A stretch of DNA of 64,000 nucleotides from Diphasiastrum complanatum (Eukaryota > Streptophyta > Lycopodiopsida > Lycopodiales > Lycopodiaceae), in assembly GCA_029204225.1 (NCBI GenBank), contig CM055094.1, positions 64,290,785-64,354,784 of the forward strand, written 5' to 3'. A model generated the notes under the pieces. It was not told the origin of the DNA. It made no database searches and was given only the letters and a program-made list of their open reading frames with translations. Positions 11,263-22,492 of the stretch are shown here, piece after piece. Made by a program: the position numbers and the translations under genes. Within the stretch, counting starts at the first letter, position 1; each line of letters begins with the position of its first letter.

Positions 11263-12913
11263 TCAAATTATGGATTTGGCAATTTTGACTTGTTGAAGCC
11301 CTTTCAAATCAACCTTTTGATCTTCCACTTGACCATCAAAGTCATTGAACAAAACTTGTTTTCCAGATCCATTAGTTTCTGGAAAATCATGAAAACATCC
11401 ATCTACTAAAATAGCATCATTTACACAAGAAGATTCACCAAAAGATGTTAGGAAAGCAAAGTGTGTACCTCCAACAACTTTCTTACCTTTCTCATCATAT
11501 GTGAGCCTTGAAGACATTTGTCTTTTTCTTGATGTTCTCCTTGGCTTTTGACTTGATGAAGGACCTTCATCATCACCATCTAAAGTAGGATCCATCACAT
11601 CAACATCAAGAATGTTAGATCCATCCACACCATCATCACTTGAAGACACCATTGGACTATTCCCCTCATCAAAAATGACATCTCTACCAATAATCGCCTT
11701 ATTAGTAGTAGGGATGTAAACCTTGTAGGCTTTACTCTGTTCTGATCTTCCTCTCTGCCACTCCATTTTGTTGTGGTGTCCTTGGAGTTGTGTATTCCCT
11801 CTTGATCCCATGTTCATCACAAAAAGCCTTGAACTTGGGTAGATATGTAATCTTCACCATTGTCACTCCTCAAGCACTTGATCTTTGTGGAAAATTGGTT
11901 CTCCCTTGCATTCTTGAACTTCACAAAGACATCATACACTTCATCTTTGGTCTTTAGTAGATAGATCCAACAAAATCTACTAAAATCATCAATGAAAGTT
12001 ACATACATCTTAGTTACACTATTGCTAGTTGTAGTAATTCCATAAATATCCGAATGTACAACTTGAAAAGGATTTGTAGATCTAGATGTAGATCTATTAC
12101 AAGATAGTCTATGTGACTTTGACAAAGCACAAGACTCACAAACATTATTGATGCTAGTTAAGGATGTTGGAAGACCAATCATAACTTGCTTATTAGCTAT
12201 TACCTCCAATGACTTGAAGTTGAGGTGCCCCATCCTTTTATGCCAAACCTATTGAATAGGTATTTGCTCACTTGCCACACATCCAACTTGGTGAGCAATA
12301 ACACAAGCATCTATTTTGAACAACTTCCCTTGCCTTTTACCTTTTGCAATCAAGACATCCTTCCTTTTGATCATGCAAGCATCTCCATCAAAATCAATTT
12401 TGAGGCCTTTATTTAGCAATTGACTTACACTAAGTAAATTCTTGGTAATGGAAGGCATGAGCAAAACATCCTTCAAATGAACATTCCTATTTGTAGAGAG
12501 AGAAATAGGAATTGTGCCAATCCCTTTGATTGCACACTCACCATCATTGGCCGTGTAGATCACCTTCTTGTCATCTTCATATGTCAACAAAGAAGTGAAG
12601 TACTCTTTGTGACAAGTCATGTGTGAGCTTGCACCACTATCAATCCACCATGGATCTAGATCTCCATCATTAGCAAGCATACATGAAGACATCACAAAAG
12701 CATCATCATTTGAGCTTTGAACATCCAAACCATATTCATCATGAGTAAGATTACTTTGTTTGTTTCCTTGATCTCTCTTCTTCTTGTAGCACTCACTTGC
12801 AAAGTGTGAACATGCTCTCCTTCCTTAATGCTCTCATCAATGCAAGATAACTCGTCATTCAAAGCCTTCACTCTCAAAACCAAAATATTTGGACTCTCTT
12901 CATTATTTTGCAT
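11263..12913 (-). pseudogene. Ty1/copia gag-pol remnant: protease and integrase, no RT
   Basis: Reading right to left on the minus strand: a short gag remnant (12692-12913), protease with WWIDSGASSHM (12249-12728), a TAG at 12249-12251, then integrase starting VWHKRMGHL with the CESC zinc cysteines, first catalytic Asp in VVHSDIYG and second in CLRSDNG (11817-12233). A frameshift near 11820 leaves the third acidic site visible only in another frame (NGVAERK). Integrase is then joined directly to the connector KVYIPTTNKAIIGRDVIFDE and a serine-rich tail. Reverse transcriptase and RNase H are absent; a full copia polyprotein would be about 1,300 residues. The protein would cleave its own polyprotein and insert cDNA, but this copy is inactive. 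The primer site at 13044-13055 belongs to it. Confidence 0.9.
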
Positions 12914-13043
12914 ACTTTAAAAGATTTGTCTTCTTAGAGTCAACTCAATTTTTGAGTAGAAGTCAATCTAGCATGCTCTAGCATTGATATCTCCTCCAAA
13001 TCCTTGATAGATGTGCTTGATCCTTTCATAACCTGCAACACAA

Positions 13044-13055
13044 GCTCTGATACCA
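13044..13055 (-). promoter_or_regulatory. Copia primer-binding site (tRNA-iMet type)
   Basis: The plus strand reads GCTCTGATACCA, the complement of TGGTATCAGAGC, the standard primer site for initiator methionine tRNA. It directly adjoins LTR Y at 13056. Confidence 0.9.
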
Positions 13056-13510
<455 letters not shown>

Positions 13511-14230
13511 TTGCCTCATGTAGATCTCTTCCTCCAAATCTCCAAATAACTATTGAGGAGGCATTTGTGAAGAAAGCAAAAGACATCATCTTGGAGCATG
13601 CGGACACATCATTATGTGTGGCCATTGCTTAAAGCTTCTTTCATTAGTTTTAGATGAGCCCTAGGAGTTGTTAGTAGATCCATGTTACATAACTAGCCCT
13701 CTTTTATGGAGTGTGAAAATTTGATAAAATCTAGCTAGTTATTTTGATGCCATGTGTCATCATGAGATTGGACCTCAATCTCCACTTCACTTGTACATAT
13801 CATGAGCGCATTTAGGCTTTGATCAAGCATATATCTTGTGGACTTAACCTCATGGTCCATGGAGAGTCTACACATGTCGTAATTTGAAAGGGTGCAAAAA
13901 TGGATCTGGTGCATCTCACCCTATCCTTCACATCTCATTGGATCATGGGGAAATCACATCTTGAGGTCCAATCATATTGCAAGGTCTAACACATGCTAAT
14001 TAGGATTGGAAAACAAGCTCCCACTATACGCAATGAAGAGGTAATTGTACTCACTTTTGGAAAGAATTTTTGAGTCATCTAGATCACTTGCTATTAAAAC
14101 CTCGAGAGCTTGGACTTTTTCTCTCTCTTAAAACCGTTTTATTCTCATATGTGGTTACACTTAGTTTTTTCACTTGTGTAATTGATATGTGCTTGATTTT
14201 TATAAATGATCTCTTTGTGTACTTGAGCTC

Positions 14231-14640
14231 TGTTGTGGGTATTCCATGCACATAATAAAAATGGCCGGATGTAGAAATAAGTTGCGAGGGCCGTGGCATC
14301 TCCGTAGCCCAATGAGCACTTGTAAATAATGTATTTTAAATAAACTAGACTTTGATCCATGTAATAAGGCCAAAGTTTAAGTTAACTAAGTTTTCTAAGC
14401 TTTGTTAAGTAGTCAAAGTCAAAATGGTGGTAGGTGGGGTGTGCTTCTTTGTGCACCATAGATTAGAATACGTTTCTTTTCAAGGGTTAGGATCTCAATC
14501 CTACCTTCTTGAAGTAGCCAATAGAAACCAAGGGGCAAGGGCCTCCCCAAAGATAAAAAGACACCTCTTGTACTCCATTTCACATGCTAATACAGAGGAG
14601 GAAACTCTACCATTTTGGAGATCCTATGAAAAATTGCCTA
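14231..14640 (+). mobile_element. Solo LTR-like repeat (second copy of the 1.35-kb family)
   Basis: Direct repeat of 1353-1800, with the same TGTTG start, GTTGCGAGGGCC, AAGGGGCAAGGGCC and AGATAAAAAG (a TATA-box-like site, about 14551-14560) followed by GAGGAGGAAAC. No adjoining gag-pol is visible. Confidence 0.5.
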
Positions 14641-14784
14641 CATTGGCAAATCTAGCCATGTAGAATATTGTACATATTGTCAATATTTCTTGTTAGTCAC
14701 TTGTATGGCCAAAGTGCCACATGGCAATCTACACCTAATTTAGGTTACCACGAGTCAAGAGGAGTGGTTGTGTCCATTTGGTAG

Positions 14785-15312
14785 TGATTCCTACTTTGTA
14801 GGATCTAGACCTTGATTTATGATGAGATTTGTACCTACCATGTACCTACCAAGCATGACTCTAGGATCTAGGCTAGGGTTTTAACTTTAGGCAAGAAAGT
14901 TGAGTCTACTTCCTTGTTACATGCTGGATTTTCACCTAACTTTTCAAAGGAAGTGTCTTTTACTATGTATTTCCATTCTCCATAGTGAGGAGATAGAAAG
15001 TTTTTGGAGCCTCAAGGAGAAACTTGAATTTTCTCTCTTTGTATGATGATAGTGATTGATTCCAATAAAACCCAGATTTGGCACACTTCAAACTCTATCT
15101 ACAGGCCATACAACAGCTTGCTTTTCACACGTGTGAACTAAGTATTAAGTTTTTGATCAATGATTTGATTGTCTCTACTTGTTTTCTATCAAGCTGCTAA
15201 ACTAGATCTTGATTTGTTGACTAGTATCTGATAGATTGTTAATCAAGCACACAATCAACCTTGTGGATCATTCAAATATCCATTTATGGTCCTTAGTACT
15301 GTACTTTCAACA
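14785..15312 (+). mobile_element. Copia 5' LTR, family X
   Basis: This LTR ends ...TTTCAACA directly before the primer site TGGTATCAGAGA (15313). It matches the reverse-oriented copy at 10672-11205 and carries TTCACACGTGTGAA at 15124-15137. The left end is approximate because similarity to the other copy stops there. Confidence 0.75.
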
Positions 15313-15324
15313 TGGTATCAGAGA
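15313..15324 (+). promoter_or_regulatory. Copia primer-binding site
   Basis: TGGTATCAGAGA differs at the last base from the usual tRNA-iMet complement. It lies one element-length upstream of the gag start at 15946 and defines a plus-strand copia element. Confidence 0.85.
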
Positions 15325-15945
15325 CAAGTACAAGGCTATTGATTAGTGTTTAAGACTAATCCAGTTTTAGTAGGTTTTGGGTGCAAAAAGCTAGTATTGG
15401 AAGGGCGAGCTAGTATCCAAGTTTTGGTGAGGGGATTTGATCCCAAACATTTTTTGGATCAAAATCCATACGATTCACACGTGTGGGCAACTCTGAACCA
15501 GCATTTAAGCCCCTATATTTATTGGACCATTGTAATTTCATCTGGAGTCAGTTTGATGTAATTTTTTGTGCAAATCCTAGGATAAGCTACCAAAATCACT
15601 TGCCATTAATTAGTTTTGGATTTGATTCATGATAACTAATTAATCTAGGCTGAATTCAAGCCCTCTTAAAGTGAAAAATAGGTCTTGAAAGTACATCAAA
15701 GTGATAGAGAGAAAGAGAGTCATTCTATTGTCCAAAAATAGCCAAGATTGGCAAAATTTGCTTGAGAGTCGTTTTCACTTCATCTTATTTTCATTCCAAC
15801 CTTGTGAGGGAGTGATAGAACTATGATTACAAGTCCATCTGTTGGATTAGAAATCAAATTTGATTGGAACACTACAAGTTAGAAACCTTTGTGAGTTTCA
15901 AGTTCAATCAAGTCTATATCTTGTGTGTAGAATTTCACTAGTAAG

Positions 15946-16866
15946 ATGGGATCAGTTGGAGCATACCTTCTAGAAGCTAGTGAGAGGTTAAATTCTACCA
16001 ATTATGCTATTTGGAAAGTGAGGATGGAGTCACTCATGGTGCTCCAAGATCTTTATGAGTTTCTAATTGATGATGAAGATGAACCTCTAGGTGCACAAGA
16101 ATTAGTGAGATACAAGAAGAGATCTAGGCTAGCACTTCATTGTGTGAAAATGAATGTGAGCAATGATCTTCTAAGGGAGGTATCATCATGTAAAAGTGCT
16201 AAAGAGGCTTGGGAATCTTTAAAATCAATCTATGAGTCTAGTAATACTTCGAGGGTTCTCATGCTTAGGAATCAGATCCTGCAAAGCATGAAGAGGAGTG
16301 ATGAGAGTGCACAGGATTATGTGCTCAGAATCAAATCTCTAAATAGGGAGTTAGCTTCCATTGGAGAGAAGATTCAAGATGGAGATCTTGTTCAGATTGT
16401 CCTTAATGTTTTAGGGAGTGGCTTTTCTAATTTGGTCCAAAGCTTCGCAATCCAATACACTTTGTCCACTATAGAAAAACTTCATAGCATATTAGTGGCT
16501 GAAGAGTGTAGGATGATGCACACCAATGCAAGAATGAATTCTATGTCTCTGCAAGATGGTGATGAGAAAGCAAATTTCTCATTCAAAGGCAAGAAGAAGA
16601 CCAATGGCAAGAAGAAGCACTTCAAGGACACCAAGGAAGAGGATGATGCTTCAAGCTCAAAGGGCAAGATCAAGGACAAGTCCAAGTTCAAATGTTTTTT
16701 TTGTGGAAAGAAATGACATTTTGCATCAGAATGTCTCAAGAAGAATAAGGCACAAGAGAGCAAGCAAAGCAACATTGCACATCAGGAGGAGGAGGAGGAT
16801 GAAGAAGAGTCATCTCTGATGGTCTCATGCATCAAAAATTGGCTAATTCCAGTAAACCAAGTGTGA
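15946..16866 (+). pseudogene. gag: Ty1/copia gag with nonsense codon in the zinc knuckle
   Basis: The frame starts MGSVGAYLLEASERLNSTNY, followed by a UBN2-type copia Gag domain (YAIWKVRMESLM, then YVLRIKSLNRELASIGEKI). A lysine-rich linker leads to a CCHC knuckle, CFFCGKK. A TGA at 16714-16716 falls exactly where the conserved Gly should be (GGA to TGA fits), and the knuckle continues HFASEC in the same frame to a stop at 16864-16866. Gag forms the cytoplasmic virus-like particle and binds element RNA. The 5' LTR X and primer site lie 620 bp upstream. Protease, integrase and RT are missing because at about 16870 the sequence switches to the reverse-oriented end of another copia element. Confidence 0.9.
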
Positions 16867-16879
16867 AATCAGAATTGAT

Positions 16880-17055
16880 CAAGTATATAAACCTCTATTG
16901 AGTTTTGACCTACAAAAGATCCATTCTACATTTGCAAAAATGTTGATTTTTGAGCAGAGATCAATCTAGCATGCTCTAGCATTGGTAACTCCTCCAAATC
17001 CTTGCTCAATATGGCTGTTCCTTTCATAACCTGAAACACAAGAGCTCTGATACCA
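16880..17055 (-). mobile_element. Leader and primer site of a reverse-oriented copia element
   Basis: This matches 12940-13055 (TTTTTGAG...ATCTAGCATGCTCTAGCATTG, CTCCTCCAAATCCTTG, CCTTTCATAACCTG) and ends in the minus-strand primer site GCTCTGATACCA at 17044-17055. It is the 5' leader of a second family-Y element whose body has been replaced by the plus-strand gag fragment on its left. Confidence 0.8.
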
Positions 17056-17600
17056 TGTGAAGGACTTCAGATCATTCAAGATCCAATCCATGTTCCTGAT
17101 CTTTGGTTACAATAAGGAGCAAACCAACAATCCTGCCAATGCAGAAAAATCAGCATCTACATACAAAATGAGATGCAAACTCTAAGAGATACTGATCAAA
17201 CATGAACCAGAACATAGAATATGTTTTCTTTCTATACAATTATAGTACCCTACTATATTTCACACATGTGAAACCAAAAATAACAATAAATGATCATTCT
17301 ACACATAGAACTGCAAGATAACATCATGAGAGTGTACCAATGAGTAGTAGAACCCAAAGAGAACCATGTATAATGATGAAATAAGAGAGATAAGAGAGAA
17401 GACGTGTCTCTCCACATCCTTTTATAGAGTGTCCAAACCCTATTTGACCACTTGGCTTTTCCTCCAAAATGTAAACCCTACTATTTTTGGGTCTAGATTC
17501 AAAGTACCCAAAATTCAAATTTGAATCTCTCTAAAACTCGATTAACAACTTTCCCACACTTTCAAAAAAATTTTATTGAATGTATTTTAAACTAATATAA
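17056..17600 (-). mobile_element. Copia LTR, family Y (copy 2)
   Basis: Matches LTR Y at 13056-13510, including TTCACACATGTGAA at 17259-17272. It contains a TATA-like CTTTTATAGAG near 17420. The outer end near 17600 is uncertain because the next LTR begins about 30 bp further on. Confidence 0.75.
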
Positions 17601-17629
17601 CTTCAAAAAAGTTAATCTCTTAGTCTAAA

Positions 17630-18554
17630 ATGAGCTACAATTGGAGAGAGTATCAGTCCACTCAAATATTCTCGGTGCGTGCACTACTGGTGACTTAGTA
17701 GGCGAACACAAGGACATAATAAATCTAGAGCTTCTAATGCGCGGTGTTAGCAGAAGCGATGAGTAGACAACCAGACAAATCAATTAGATAGTCAGATAGA
17801 ACATGAAAAGCATTGCAGTATTGACACGAATCTAAATGCAGAACCAAACAGAGCTGTAATCAGATTAAGTATAATGAAATATACAAGTCAATAATGTAGG
17901 TGAGCACAAAACAATAGTGGACGTAACTGCGTGCTTCACAAAGCTAATCACAATCTGCGAAGATTATGAACCTATTACTGACAATTTGTTTGAAAGAAAG
18001 AATCGATGTGTGAATGCACCTACAATGTCTGTCTCACATATTACAAATCATGCTTTGTTCTCTATCGTATGTAAATACACAAAAATGGTATTCACTATAT
18101 ACAAAAATTTTGCAGGTGTGCAAATGAAGAAGGTACAAAAGTGTTGAACGAGAATGAGGAGATCGCGCCTTTGAGCTTCGCTAGAATTGACGCTGGTGAA
18201 AATGTGAAAATTGTGACACTTTGTTGCATTATTTGCTTGTCATAAATTGCGAGTATTTATGTAGATTGTCGCATTGTCGGCTTTTTTGCTTGTTCAGGTT
18301 TACTTGTATATATGCAAGTTGTGTTGCCAAACACTTAGTTGCTCAGAATGGCCCAAAGGTGAAAAGGCGACGTTGTCAAGTTTTTCGATAACAATGTTGG
18401 GTTTTTCGCCTGTGAAAATTCTTGAGTAAAAATGTAGACTGTAGCGACAACAGTTCAAATGTGCAGACTGTGGGACAACAAAAGTAAAAATACAGTAGTA
18501 TGAATATCAGCAGATTAACATAGGATTCAGGAGAGTAGAGGAGATAAATCCAAC
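17630..18554 (-). mobile_element. 3' LTR of deletion-derived copia element
   Basis: Long direct repeat of 19388-20270, with shared CACTACTGGTGACTTAGTAG, AACATGAAAAGCATTGCAGT and GAGGAGATAAATCCAACA. It ends at 18554 beside the polypurine tract (plus strand CCCCTCCCTT, 18555-18564). The copies differ by many substitutions and by small insertions and deletions (for example about 17960-18010), so this insertion is not recent. Confidence 0.9.
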
Positions 18555-18731
18555 ACCCCTCCCTTAATCTGGATCCGTGAATGCCTTGATATTCAAACTA
18601 TGCAATGCACAAAACTTGTTGTGTGTATTAATACTTAATGCCTTTGTAAATATCTCTACAACCATGTACTACATTCTACAGTACGTTAAGCTTACCTCCT
18701 TGTTGAGAACCTTGCCCCTAATATAGTGATA

Positions 18732-19166
18732 TCATATCTCAATATGCTTACTCCTAGAGTGAAATCTAGGGTTGGCCGATAAAGCAATAGCACTCTGATT
18801 ATCACAAAATATAATTGTAGGGCTGTACTGATTCAAACTAATGTCTGACAGTAAATTTCTCAACCAAAATGCTTCTTTAATAGATTGAGAAGCAACAATG
18901 TATTCTATTTTTGTAGATGAAAGAGCAATAGTGGTTTTCTTATGACTGTTCCATGAGATAGGACCGTCGTTGAAGAAGAATGTAAATCCAAATGTGGACT
19001 TATGATTGTCTACATCTCCTCCCCGGTTTGCATCAGAATATCCATTGAGTTGATGAAGATTGTCATTGTTGACTTCTCCATAGTAGATGCACTGGTCTAT
19101 GGTAGCTCGAATATATCTCATGACTCCTATGAGAGCCTTCCAATGGGTAATGCCAGGATTAGCCAT
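18732..19166 (-). pseudogene. Copia RNase H domain (only coding remnant of element)
   Basis: The frame encodes the copia RNase H: NGYSDANRGGDVDNHKST (first acidic residue), GPISWNSHKK, IALSSTKIEY (expected TEAEY, altered), and CDNQSAIALSANPRFHSRSK followed by HIEI. The frame ends at a TGA where an Arg codon is expected (CGA to TGA would fit). The conserved tail (YHYIRGKVL, EIFTKAL) continues in frame beyond it with one more stop, towards the polypurine tract. The enzyme would degrade the RNA of the RNA:DNA hybrid. Gag, protease, integrase and RT are missing: only about 210 bp separate the primer site from this domain. Confidence 0.92.
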
Positions 19167-19375
19167 AAATTGGCTGAGTGAGTGGAGAAGATTAGTCTAG
19201 GTGATAGGAGTAACTATCAGTGACTTAAGTATGAAAATCTGGTGCTAAATTATAGAACAATAAGACAATCACTCTATCGGCTAGTAGAGTCTTGTTTCTG
19301 TGGAAGCTTATCAGGCTATAGAAATAGCTCTGAAATGAAACCGCTTAAAGAATCAAATAGGTTCTGATATCTTTG

Positions 19376-19387
19376 GCTCTGATACCA
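19376..19387 (-). promoter_or_regulatory. Copia primer-binding site
   Basis: GCTCTGATACCA on the plus strand immediately precedes the right-hand LTR at 19388. It fixes the orientation of this element as minus. Confidence 0.92.
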
Positions 19388-20270
19388 TGTCGGAAGAAAA
19401 TTGGAAGGAGGATCAGTTCGCTCAAATCTTCTCGGTCCATGCACTACTGGTGACTTAGTAGGCGAACACAAAAACATAATAATTTTAGAGCTTCTAATGC
19501 GCGGTGGTAATGGAAATGACAAGCAGACAACCAAACAAATCAATTGGATAGTCAGACAGAACATGAAAAGCATTGCAGTATTGACACAAATCTGAACGCA
19601 GAACCAAATAGAGTTGTAATCAGATTAAGTATAACAAAATATACAAGTCAATAATGCAGGTGAGCACAAAACAATAGCAGACGTAACCGTGTGCTTCACA
19701 AAGCTAATCATAATCTGAAAGAAAGAATCGATGTATTTACAATGTCTGTCTCAATGTTACAAATCATGCTTCGTTCTCTGTTGTATGTAAATACACAAAT
19801 ATTCACTATATACACAAATTTTACAGATGTGCAAATGAAGAAGGTACAAAAGTGGTTGTGCCATCTATAGGAGATCGTGGGTGGTCGTCGTTGTCAAATC
19901 TGATTGCACAGTGCATATAATGAGTGTGAGGAGCCGCGATGTCGGGCTTTGCTAAAATTGACGCTAGTGAAAATGCGAAAATTTTGACACTTTGTCGCAT
20001 TTTTCGCATTTTCGACTTTTTCGCCTATTCAAGTTTACTTGTATTTATGCAGACTATGTCGCAAAACACTTAGTTGCTCAGGATGGCCTGAAGGTGAAAA
20101 GGCGACAGTGTCAAGTTTTTCGCCTGTGGAAATTCTTGAGTAAAAATGTAGACTGTAGCGACAAACAGTTCAAATATGCATACTGTGGGACAACACAAGT
20201 AAAAATGTAGTAGCATGAATGGAGGCAGATTAATATAGGATTTAGGAGAGTAGAGGAGATAAATCCAACA
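19388..20270 (-). mobile_element. 5' LTR of deletion-derived copia element
   Basis: 883-bp LTR. On the minus strand it begins TGTTGGATTTATC and ends TTCCGACA beside the primer site. The pair of LTRs plus polypurine tract and primer site brackets an internal region of only about 820 bp. No matching target duplication could be found at the decayed left end. Confidence 0.9.
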
Positions 20271-21023
20271 TTTAAGGACATGGATAACTACAAATAATTA
20301 TTTTTCTTGTGTTGTATAACACAACTAAGAACTAGTGAAGTCTTTGCTTTTGAACATGGCCTATCATTTTGATATAGAACTTCTCCAATTGTAGTATCAC
20401 TTGCATTGATATTAATGACGTAAAGTTGATTATGATCTACAATACGTAAAACAAGAGTTGAAACAATTAGTATTTTAAGTTTATCAATAGACTAATTCAG
20501 TTCCTCATTCCATACAACATGTAGACTATATTCATTCCTCTTTTTATTTTTGATAACAATGTCTTTTGTCGAATTATTGAGTGGTGCCACCACCTTAGTG
20601 TAATCCTAAATAAATCTCCAAAAGAAAATTGTAAATCCAAAAAATGATTTAACTTGCTTAGTAGTTTGTGTTATCAGCCAATCGATAGCTATGTTGATAA
20701 TATTCGTGTCAATCTTGATCTCATAAGTCGTAATCTTATGACTGAGTCTCATGCTTAAAGAATCCACATTTGGATTTCTTATTATAGATTGACTCCTACC
20801 AGAGATTCATCAAGACAATTTTGAAATATTCTATGTTATTCTGATGGAACTAACCTTCGCCCACTTAACTGGAGATGAAAAATAGTATAATATAATTGTG
20901 CTAGACTCAACAAAGGTTCTTATAGATATCAGAATAAAATTTCAAATTGGCAATGGTTTAGATGATAAAAAATGGTATTTTCCAAAAAACTATTTCAAGA
21001 ACAAACCTTTGCCCACTTCACTG

Positions 21024-21914
21024 TGTGAAGAATAAAAAGCCATCCAGCTTGTCTATTGGGGTTGATGAGGAAAATAATCTTGCTTGTGCATTTACAAGTT
21101 GTAAGTATCATTCTCTAGCATGTACAAACTCGAGCTACATGACATGCACACTGTCTAGATGGTCATATTTCACTTTGTTCCATTGTATATATCTAAGGTA
21201 TGTGAATTGAGCACATGACCTTGCAGATTAGGGCGAGTTTGAGTTAGGTAGATCTAGATTTGATGACATGCATAAAACTAGATGACATGCAAAATCAGTT
21301 AGAGTGCATGCATGCAACATGCAAGTTAGTATAAATGCTCTACACATGTCCAAGTCATCTAGGGAAGTCACATGCAAGGCATGTAAACAGTATTGGACAC
21401 ATGCAGTTTTGTAGGCTCAGAGTTGAGAAATTGACATTTGGACAAAATAGGTAGAAGTTAGGTGCAATTTTAGCATGCAAGTTGTTAGGTGTCAATATAG
21501 TAATAGTTTACACTTGATTAGGTGTAGGGAATGCATTGAATGCAAGGAGTACCATGAATTTTGGCTCTCCTATATATGTACATATCATTCTCATTCATAT
21601 CTAATGATGAATCAAGCTTTGGTAACGTCATAATGTTAAAATTGGATCTCATGCTATTTTGCTTGTTTTTGGTATTCTCTTTCTAACTCGAGTAGAAGGC
21701 ATTCTTCATACATTATTTTGCTTATGTATTCTCTCTATGAGGAATTAGTATTGCTTTGAACAGTAGCATTCTAGATTGTGCTCTAGCCTTAGAACTGTTG
21801 GTAGATTGCAGGATTGCTCTACAGGTGATCTGTGTGCCACCATAAAGCATGGTATCGATCATTCAGATATTTCTTGTGGATCCCCACACGTGTGAATTTT
21901 CTGGATTTTTCACA
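21024..21914 (+). mobile_element. Copia-type 5' LTR, family Z
   Basis: This LTR begins TGTGAAGAATAAAAAGCC and ends TTTTTCACA before the primer site TGGTATCAGAGC at 21915-21926. Its first 370 bp are repeated in inverse orientation at about 32607-32971, where the same TGTGAAG start has different flanks, which supports the left boundary. It carries CCCACACGTGTGAA at 21883-21896. Its internal region is interrupted after about 100 bp by the LARD-like element at 22023. Confidence 0.8.
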
Positions 21915-21926
21915 TGGTATCAGAGC
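21915..21926 (+). promoter_or_regulatory. Primer-binding site of family Z element
   Basis: Exact TGGTATCAGAGC, complementary to the 3' end of initiator methionine tRNA. Confidence 0.92.
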
Positions 21927-22022
21927 CATACCATGCTTTGAATGCTACTACCATTAGGTGTATGAAGATTTTTCTATCCATTCAAGCTAGGAAGCTGTTT
22001 AGCAGTATTTTGCTATCTTTTC

Positions 22023-22492
22023 TGTTAAAATCCTATTAGGATCTAGTGCAGTATGCAGATCACATCACACAATCACCATAGTCACTCCTCACAAGCTCTC
22101 AAAGATGGCACAACAAAAGTTGTTAGATTACGAAGAAACACTGTACATATAGAGTATTCACAAACTACATGAAAAGGTAGGTGTCCTAAAATTGGCCTAC
22201 CACCTGTCAAACTAAGGTCGGGCCCAATATGGCCAAATTCGACTAACAAACTTGGGACATGCCCCCAAGTATAGCAAGTACTGTAAATAACTCTGTACAG
22301 GCTAATTCTTCCTATGTGTGGCTACCCAGCTAATCCAAGTAGCCGTCTATGGGATCAGTGCCCAGTCAATATATCCTAACGGGTCACGTCTTGAACACAA
22401 CCATATACAGTAAACCAAATAAACTGTACACCAATTACATCATCACATTTAGAGCTTATACTAATGAATCACATCAAAACTGATTTCTAACT
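22023..22492 (-). mobile_element. 3' LTR of LARD-like element
   Basis: 470 bp, plus-strand start TGTTAAAATCC and end CTGATTTCTAACT. It differs from the right copy at only a small number of positions (for example CTATTAGG versus CTATAAGG). Its outer bases on the minus strand are AG rather than the usual TG. Confidence 0.9.
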
